Shown here piece after piece: positions 57,237 through 64,000 of a stretch of DNA of 64,000 nucleotides (the stretch's first letter is position 1; each line of letters starts with the position of its first letter). Made by a program: the position numbers and the translations under genes. A model generated the notes under the pieces. It ran no database searches. It saw only the letters and a program-made list of their open reading frames with translations, and had not been told where the DNA came from. The stretch comes from Orobanche coerulescens (lineage: Eukaryota > Streptophyta > Magnoliopsida > Lamiales > Orobanchaceae). Location: positions 100,805,170 to 100,869,169 of the forward strand of contig CM065801.1 in NCBI GenBank assembly GCA_033398695.1, read 5' to 3'.

Positions 57237-60200
57237 TCAGTCTTCTGGATGGGTGATCCGATCTCCTCTTTTGTGCTTGCTTTTCATATCTAGCTGGAGA
57301 GGGAGTTTTCCTTCTTCTAGCATCTTCGTAAATTTGTCTGCGGCCTCCGCTAATGTCTTATAGCTCTTGAAGATGGCGGATTCCCTGATGAGTTTTACAA
57401 AGTATCTCATCAGTTCGTTCTTCCTCCAATACTTCACCTCATCGGCAGTAGGATGGCGGTTGGTCGGCAGACGAATTTCAGAAGGTCTCTGGATTAGACT
57501 TTGCCACGGGACATTTGGATCATGAAATTCAGGTCGGGAGCCTGAAATCTTAAAACTCTGAGAGGGAGGGGCTAACTTGTTTAACTCAAAGGATGATCTT
57601 TGTCTTGAGCGGCCTCAAATTCCCTTTCATGCTGTAACCTGATTCTCCTTGCAGCTTCTCTTGCTTCTTCCCCCTTTTTGGCGTCATCAAGACGTCCTAG
57701 GATCTCTAATGCAGCATCCTGTTTCGTCTCGATGTGAGTCATTCTTTCTACAAGGGAGGAAAGTTCCTGCAACATGTCCTTGATACATTTGTCGTGGGCT
57801 CGCAATTGAGAACTGTTTTCGATCATAGCACATGCGGTCTTGGCTTCAGCGATGCGTGTTTTGGTTGCCTCTTCTTTCAGGAGTTGCTCTTGCTTGTCTT
57901 CCATGATTTTCAGTGCTTGTTTGAATACTTCTGGCAAAATAATGAAGGCTTCGACTACTCGAGAAACTTCATGTTGTAAGGTGGTCATATCTTCCACGGC
58001 AGAAGTATGCATCCAATTCAAGGCTTTTTCAATTGAAGACAGAGCATTCACTGCATCCTGGATGAATACAGTTTGAAGACCAAGAGCACGCAGGCGCTCT
58101 TTCCTAGCGACTGTGCTGGGAGAATCCGGTTGGGCGAAATCCTCGGATCCGTTCAACCTCCTCAGATTTACGGTTGGGCGTAAATTGAGTTGGACATCCT
58201 CAGGTATATTACCGTCCTCGGATTCCACGGTTGAAGGGGCGGGAGCAGCTTGTTCTGGTTTGACGGCAGGGGGTGGTGTGTCCTCCTGTTGCGAAGGTTC
58301 GTCGGTAGACATGGATACAGGAGGGACTGAATCCTCCCGTTGTCTCTCAGTGACAACTTCTTCTTGAGAGGCGGCATGCTCGGGTGCCTGTTCCAAAACT
58401 GTTCCTACTTCCTCGACTTGAGGGACTGATTCCTCCTCGTCGGGAATGTTTTCTTGCTGTGGCGAAGGGGGCTCGCTTCGAGTTGACGGCCCTTCGTCAT
58501 CCTTTGGTGGAGAGGCGTCTCTATCTTGAGCCTCTTCACGACTCATTCTCAGACCAGCTTGTAAAGCATCGTCATCGTCGTATGAGTCGTTGTCATCCTC
58601 GTCTTTTGGATTTGGGGGAGAGTCCTCTGACTTATCTTTACCTTTCCTCCTTGCGTCATATTTCTGCAGAAGATGGCTTTCAATCAGTTCTTTGCAGAAG
58701 GGATTGTCCCATCGGATCAGGGCCTCAATTTCCGTTGAGTCCGTCACTTCTGATACAAATCTTTCTTCTTGGCTCCAATCGCTCCAGTTGTATAATGTTT
58801 CATACGGAGCTAGCCTGTAGCCTTTCCATTTGAGAAATCTTTCGTAAGCATGGTCGATCTGAACAGAGAGAAGGGTTTTGTGGATAATGGTGTCAGGGGA
58901 GGGACTGCGTACAACGTCTAGGTCCGCTGTAGCGAGGGGTTCCTCTACAGGTGTGGGATCCTGTAGGGAAGTGGGATTCCTTATAGGGGATGGTGCCCCG
59001 AAGGAAGATTGATCCCGTACGGGTGTGGAATCCCGCATAGGAGAGGTAGCGTTTGGCTCCGAAGGGGCAACCGACTCGCTAGAGTATTTTTCGTTGGCAG
59101 ATGTCCCATCATCCGTCCTAGCCGCCAATGGCTCAGGATCTACTGTCGATACAGTAGTGGACACCTCTTCCACAGGGTTTGGGCCCTGGGGTTGTTCTTC
59201 AGTGGGTTGCGCCACGGTAGAAACTGCTTCGGAGGGCTTGGTGGATTTAGAAAGCCTCCTTAGCTTCTTCTTTGGCTTCTCACCAGCAATGGGTTTCTTG
59301 CTATGAGATCTTTTCCTCTTCTTTGAAGACTCCACGTCCTGGGACTTCAAAGACACATCTCTTGGGTCTGCAGAAACTGGCATATATTTGGTTTTCGGGT
59401 GGTTGCAGACCATAGTGCTCTGGTTATACACAGTAGGCTTGACGCCTCCTAGGTATATCCTGGAGCTATTCTTCTTTGCATCAGCGGATTGCGACAATCC
59501 GCATTTCGTCAAAATGTGGTTTAACATTAAACCAAATTACTTCTTCTGGGTGGCAGGCTTGCATACTTCCTCTTGCAAGCGCTTCAGGATTATCTGGCAC
59601 CAGTTGACCTTTTCACAGGTCAGAATAGCAACCATCATCCTGAACCTCAGATTAGTGCACATTTCGAATGCACCAGTTCTGTTCTCGATGATCCTGCAGC
59701 AGAAATCATGCAAATACACATAAGGGAGACAAAAATTCTTTTTGTGACAAGTGGTTTGAACCATGTCAACAACAGCTGAGCCGGTGAACAGCCCATAAAA
59801 CTTAGTTATCAGCTCTTGAGACCCAAACGTCTCAAGTTGATCCATTGTCAGGCCATCATCAGGTAGCCTGTACATATTCTGGAGCAGATCGCTATCAACA
59901 CAGATCTCAACTCCTTGAATGGTAGCGGTTATGTCAGCAACGTGACCTCCTTGGGCCAGCGACAAAAAGCGTACGACGGCGTTGAGGTAAAATTTCTCAA
60001 CCAGATGAACATCATACTTGTCAGCAGTTTGACTTTCAAAGCGATAGAGGCCTTATTGACGAAGACGAGTGATGATGTACTCCATGGGTTCGACATCATT
60101 GGTTTCAGCGAGAAGGCGTTCAATGACAACAGATCTTGAGAAGATCCGTCCATCGATGATGTTTGCAGTTTTCTTGAGAGCAGGAGAAGAAGTTTGTCCA

Positions 60201-60241
60201 GCCATTGATGATTTTTCAAGAAAAAGTGAAGAAGAAAACAC
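57237..60241 (-). CDS. Copia-3 ORF3: plant transposon-protein-like domain, disordered linker, coiled coil
   Basis: About 1000 codons, start at 60241 or 60205 (MAGQTSSPALKKTANIIDGR). Residues about 40-230 form a domain with YIITRLRQ, KFYLNAV, IQGVEICVDSDLLQNMYRLP, FYGLFTG, LPYVYLHDFCCRIIENRTGA and LTCEKVNWCQIILKRLQEE. It resembles the putative plant transposon protein domain of Athila-like ORFs. A lysine-rich patch (SSKKRKRSHSKKP) and a long proline/glutamate/serine-rich region follow, then a predicted coiled coil (about 58080-57600: QEQLLKEEATKTRIAEAKTA). A 1-nt shift near 57585 leads to a further 115 codons ending at 57237. Two in-frame TAA (60053, 59537) otherwise interrupt it. It occupies the place of the env-like ORF of SIRE elements, but no signal peptide or membrane segment is evident. 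Function unknown. Confidence 0.75.
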
Positions 60242-60341
60242 GTAATATGCAGTAAAATGCAGAAAACTGTGTAGGCTGTTTTTGCTTGAGAACTCTTAAT
60301 TTTTGCAGAAAGCGTAAAGAGTCTCTAATGGCAGTATCAGT

Positions 60342-60350
60342 CCTTTTATA
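60342..60350 (-). promoter_or_regulatory. TATA box upstream of copia-3 ORF3
   Basis: On the - strand TATAAAAGG within CAACTATAAAAGGACTGAT, about 100 bp upstream of the ORF3 start, followed by ACTCTTTACGCTTTCTGCA. The same block is in copia-2 at 40246-40300. Confidence 0.7.
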
Positions 60351-60737
60351 GTTGGGCGGCGAAATAGGGTTTTGCAGAGTACGAATGGTCAGATTTTAAG
60401 GGATGAGAACCGGTTTTTGAAATCGACGGTTAAGATGGATTGAGTGTAACTGGTACACTAATCCATTAAAATGTTTAAAATATAAACGGGTCCCACTTCT
60501 GACATTTGTGTCACCCTAAATGCCTGAAATGACAGTTTTAAAAATAATAAACAATTTAAAACATCGCGGATTTTGAGATTCAGTTGTCCAGATGTCGTGT
60601 AAGCCATTTAATGTAAATGATGTTTTGACATAAAAACAGGGCACGTGGACAGAAATCATTTTAAAATGAAATAATATAATATTATATATACTGAATCGAA
60701 ATCCTATAGTATGTACTTTGTCCGCGTCGATACAGCG

Positions 60738-60956
60738 TTCCCCCTTAAAAAGGTATATATAGGTTTTAAATTCCATAGAGCAATTTTTGGATTAATGCTG
60801 TATTCATGGGTCCTACGGTATTCCCCCTTAATTATTGCACACGTCAGCTGTAGGATGATTTGTCTTTGCTCACTACAGTGCTGTATTGACGGTTCTGAGT
60901 GTACAGATAATTAACGTTGGATACTGTATTCTTGGGTCTTACAGCATTCCCCCTCA
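60738..60956 (-). promoter_or_regulatory. Three PPT-like modules between pol and ORF3 of copia-3
   Basis: On the - strand TGAGGGGGAA (60947-60956), TAAGGGGGAA (60821-60830) and TAAGGGGGAA (60738-60747). The first two are followed by a CTGTAAGACCCAAGAATACAG-like sequence. Spacings are 126 and 83 bp, close to those in copia-2. The rest of 60351-60982 is AT-rich spacer. Confidence 0.65.
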
Positions 60957-60982
60957 ATTATTGAGTAAAAACAGTAAATTAC

Positions 60983-62735
60983 TTACAGGGAGTCTGGCTG
61001 TAGCATTCCCAATTCTTGTCTAAGCATGTTGAATCTGGCTGTGTCGAGCGGCTTGGTGAAGATGTCGGCCAACTGAATGTCTGTATGAACTTTTTCAAGG
61101 CGAACATCCTTGTTCTCGACGTGATTCCTTATAAAATGATGCTTCATGTTGATATGCTTAGTGCGCGAGTGCAGGACAGGATTGTGCGTTATAGCAATTG
61201 CACTCGTGCTATAACACATGATTGGAGTCTCTCTGGCTTCAATTCCATAATCTGACAACTGTTGCTGCATCCAAAGGATCTGCATACAGCAACTACCAGC
61301 AGCATATTATTCAGATTCAGCCGTGGAAAGAGAGTTAGCCAATTGCTTCTTACTGAACCAAGAAACTAGTCTAGGTCCAAGAAAGTGACAAGTTCCACTT
61401 GTACTCTTCCTATCTAGCTTGCAGCCTCCGAGATCCGAGTCGCTGTATCCAACTAAATCGAATCTGCCTTCTTTAGGATACCATAGTCCTACATCAACTG
61501 TTCCTTTAATGTACTTCAGGATTCGTTTAGCTGTATTGAAATGTGATTCCTTAGGTGCTACTTGATACCTCGCACACACTCCAACATCAAACTGGATATC
61601 GGGCCTGCTAGCCGTTAGGTACAGGAGCGAACCAATGAGCTTCCTGTAGAGTGATTGGTCAAACGGCTTTCCGGATTCATCAGCACTAATTTGCACGGAA
61701 GTGCTCATGGGGGTTGACGATGATTTGGAATTGTTCATTCCAAATTTGTTGAGAAGCTCCTTGCTGTATTTTTCCTGGTTGATGAAAATACCTGTAGGCA
61801 ACTGCTTTACCTGCAAACCAAGGAAATAACTAAGTTCCCCCATTATACTCATTTCAAATTTACTTTGCATGAGATGAGAGAACCTTTGACATAAAGCAAG
61901 GTTAGTTGAACCAAATATTATATCGTCTACATAGATTTGTACCATAAGAAGGTCATCACCTTCCTGTATTTTGAACAAGGTCTTGTCTACAGCACCTTTC
62001 TCAAATCCATTGTTGGTTAGATACTGGGACAAGGTCTCATACCAGGTTCGAGGGGCTTGTTTAAGTCCATACAACGCTTTCCTTAGCCTGTATACTAAGT
62101 CGATACCGTCTGTGTTGGCAAACCCTGGTGGTTGTTCAACATAAACTTCTTCGACAAGGTCTCCATTCAGGAATGCACTCTTGACGTCCATTTGGTATAC
62201 AATAAAGCTCTTATGGGCGGCAAAGGCTAAAAATATCCTAATGGCTTCTAGTCTCGCTACAGGGGCGAAGGTTTCATCATAGTCTATGCCTTCTTCCTGA
62301 CTATAGCCTTGTGCGACTAGTCTGGATTTATTCCTTATAATAAGTCCATTTCGATCATTTTTGTTTCGAAATACCCATTTGGTTCCTATAACCGATTGAT
62401 GTGTAGGTCTGGGTACAAGATACCATACATTGTTTCTTTCGAAACCGTTAAGCTCTTCTTCCATAGATGTTATCCAATGAGAATTATTAAGAGCGTCTAT
62501 GGTCGAAATAGGTTCAGACTGAGCTAAGAATACAGCGATAGTGCACATATTGAGTCTTCTAAGCTCGGATTGAGATTTCCATTCAGGAAACTGTGATATC
62601 TCAGTATCAAGTTCTTCTTGTGCACAAAGTACATTTCCTTGTGTACTCTATATTCTTCTACGAGTAGAAACACCAGCATTTATGTTTCCAATGATCAGCT
62701 CTTGCGGGTGATCTCTCAACCATCTTCGGTCGGGT
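60983..62735 (-). pseudogene. Copia-3 reverse transcriptase and RNase H (nearly intact)
   Basis: After a frameshift near 62750 the linker (ELEPDRRWLRDHPQELI) passes a TAG at 62648-62650 and opens into 413 codons (62548-61307). RT shows [75 protein letters not shown] and the intact catalytic YVDDIIFGS (61907-61933). RNase H shows [20 protein letters not shown] and AESE. A TAA at 61307-61309 replaces a tyrosine codon, and the same frame continues to 60983 with ADIFTKPLDTARFNML. It would make the element's cDNA. Only two stops and one frameshift separate it from function. Confidence 0.9.
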
Positions 62736-62736
62736 T

Positions 62737-64000
62737 CTAATTCAGGATCCCGTACTGTATCGAGGATTCTGTGGATACAGCTTCAGCTTGTACAACGTCG
62801 GCTTTATCCACGTCCATTCTTACAGCTGCGGGGTTGATTTCTAAATCAACAACATGTTCTATGGGAGTTGGAGGATCCAAGATAGAGAGTTGTTGGATGT
62901 TTTGGGTAACATCTTCTACTCCCGTAGGCTCATGATGAGGTTCGTCGAACACTACATGAACTGATTCCTCGATCGTCGGCTTCTTTTTATTAAAGATTCT
63001 GTAAGCTTTGCTGACGGAGGGGTATCCTACAAATATTCCTTCATCTGATTTCTCATCAAAGGTTCTAAGTTGGTCCTTCCCATTATTCAACACATAACAC
63101 CTGCATCCAAAAATGTGAAAATATGAAACTAATGGAGTTTTGTTGTTCCATACCACATATGCTGTTTTGTTGTGGTGTTTGTTGATGATACAGCGGTTTT
63201 GAGTGTAGCATGCTGTATTGGTTGCTTCACCCCAGAAACGCTGTGGCAACTTGCTTGCGGCGATCATTGTCCTTGTTGCTTCTTTCAACGTCCTATTCTT
63301 TCACTCGACAACACCATTTTGTTGAGGTGTACGGGCAGCTGAGTATTCGTGTTGTATCCCATTTTCCGAGCAGTATTGCTCTATAAAGCAGTTAGTAAAT
63401 TCTGTACCTCTGTCGGAACGAATGGACACGATACTCAATGCCTTTTCATTTTGCAATTTTCTCAGGAGCTCGGGCAGCTTTGATGTTGTTTCCTTCTTCT
63501 TGCTAAGGAAAATTGTCCAAGCATACCTGGAATAATCATCAACAACAACCATGCAGTATTTCTTACCTCCCAAACTTACTGGGTTAATGGGACCGTGGAG
63601 ATCCATGTGTAGCATCTCCAACACTCTTTGGGTTGAAAGGTAGGATTTGCTCTTCAGGGTTGACTTGATTTGCTTGCTTTTCTGACATGGTCCGCAGACG
63701 CTGTCCTTCTTGAATGACACATTTGGCAATCCTCTAACCATTCCCTGTCTTGAGAGCTTGTTGATCGTCTTGAAGTTGACGTGAGACATCCTCTTATGCC
63801 ATAACCAGCTAAGATCTGCAGTGCCTTTGGCAACAAAGCATGGAATTGAGGAGCTCATAGGCTTCCAGTCAGCAATATACATGTTACCTGATCTGCTTCC
63901 TGTAAGCACAACTTCCTTGGTTTGGATGTTCTTGACTCTACAGCGATTTATATAGAATTTCACCGAGAACTGTTTATCACAGAACTGGCTAATGCTAAGT
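62737..64000 (-). pseudogene. Copia-3 GAG-pre-integrase and integrase (one nonsense codon)
   Basis: Open from 63963 at least. The HHCC domain has WLWHKRMSHVNFKTINKL and CGPCQKSKQIKS. The core has LHMDLHGPINPVSLGGKKYC (Asp), SIRSDRGTEFTN (Asp) and ARTPQQNGVVE (Glu), all three catalytic residues present. Immediately after this Glu is a TGA (63301-63303) where copia integrases have arginine (ERKNRT, CGA). The frame then runs on through MKEATRTMIAASKLPQRFWG and FHIFGCRCYVLNN to a frameshift at about 62750. The upstream protease and gag lie beyond 64000. Confidence 0.9.

Larger units (their letters stand above)
18059..64000 (+). mobile_element. Copia-2: SIRE/Maximus-like copia element, host of all other insertions
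   Basis: An old + strand SIRE-like element. Visible parts are the 3' portion of its 5' LTR (18059-18461), PBS, gag (18578-20409), protease to integrase (20410-21616), integrase to RNase H (37153-39643), an intergenic control region and ORF3 (40384-42367). CACTA-1 and gypsy-1 interrupt integrase and CACTA-2 interrupts ORF3. Removing CACTA-1 or gypsy-1 with one target duplication each brings the integrase frame back into register, which proves the nesting. The remaining ORF3 and the 3' LTR should lie to the right of CACTA-2, outside the window. The layout is the same as in copia-3, the younger relative at 55484-64000. Confidence 0.85.
42368..64000 (-). mobile_element. CACTA-2: CACTA transposon, right end beyond the window
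   Basis: The left terminus reads GACTATAAGAAAAAAGGGC then TTCAGTGAC, matching the common plant CACTA end (CACTA-CAAGAAAAA...TTTAGTGAC) with the first C changed to G. Subterminal motifs follow (42400-42940). A coding exon on the - strand ends at 55250. With gypsy-2 (42946-54989) removed, the exon is only about 840 bp from the terminus, a normal CACTA layout. Copia-3 interrupts the exon at 55484. The right terminus and the second CTA duplication should lie beyond 64000. It sits in copia-2 ORF3. Confidence 0.7.
55484..64000 (-). mobile_element. Copia-3: young SIRE-like copia element with ORF3, 5' end beyond window
   Basis: From right to left: integrase (64000-62737), RT and RNase H (62735-60983), three PPT-like modules, TATA, ORF3 (60241-57237), PPT (56604-56617) and 3' LTR (55484-56603). 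Gag, protease and 5' LTR lie right of 64000. Catalytic residues of integrase and RT are intact, and only a few stops and frameshifts are present, so it is far younger than copia-2, its relative at 18059-42367. It is inserted in the CACTA-2 terminal exon; possible TSD ACCAT at 55479-55483. Confidence 0.9.

Noticed and set aside
57734..59306. Several + strand ORFs opposite copia-3 ORF3
   Set aside because: They mirror the biased codon use of ORF3; the - strand frame shows homology to copia-2 ORF3 and the + frames do not.

Overview
This is a stretch of plant (eudicot-like) nuclear heterochromatin made almost entirely of transposable elements. The evidence is plant-type Ty1/copia and Ty3/gypsy polyproteins with tRNA-Met-type primer sites, a Tat-type gypsy element with an antisense gene, CACTA DNA transposons with subterminal repeats, spliceosomal introns, and TATA and AATAAA signals. 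I see no rRNA, tRNA or CRISPR and no intact host gene; the only candidate host-derived coding sequence is a fragment carried inside a CACTA element.

The whole 64 kb can be read as one exploded SIRE-like copia element (copia-2, + strand, 18059 to beyond 64000, with the left part of its 5' LTR beyond position 1). Copia-1 (- strand, about 1-18058) sits in its 5' LTR. CACTA-1 (21617-27045) and a Tekay-like chromovirus, gypsy-1 (27102-37152), sit in its integrase region. CACTA-2 (42368 to beyond 64000) sits in its third ORF. There is a further layer: copia-1 integrase holds a solo copia LTR (1580-12215), which holds a non-autonomous element with two 4.38-kb LTRs around a 391-bp interior (1720-10872). 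CACTA-2 holds a Tat-like element, gypsy-2 (42946-54989), and a young SIRE-like copy, copia-3 (- strand, 55484 to beyond 64000). Matching target-site duplications (TSDs) support CACTA-1 (TTT), gypsy-1 (GAAGT), gypsy-2 (CATTT) and the solo LTR (TGCAT).

Three things stand out. (1) The giant-LTR element shares PBS, PPT and LTR ends with gypsy-1, so a gypsy-1-like chromovirus may be its helper. (2) Copia-2 and copia-3 both carry, after RNase H, three polypurine-tract-like modules, a TATA box and a long ORF3 with a plant transposon-protein-like N-terminus and a coiled-coil C-terminus. This looks like a separate transcription unit inside a copia element. (3) Gypsy-2 carries on its opposite strand a complete-looking gene with TATA box, four exons, three introns and a poly(A) signal. 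Family-specific arrays of CG-containing palindromes lie directly upstream of the TATA boxes of the giant-LTR element and gypsy-1, and gypsy-2 has a comparable cluster in U3.

Most coding regions are decayed. Many stop codons look like CAA/CAG/CGA to TAA/TAG/TGA changes, as expected for long-methylated DNA. Copia-3 and gypsy-2 are the best preserved. All family assignments are by eye from motifs; no database search was possible.
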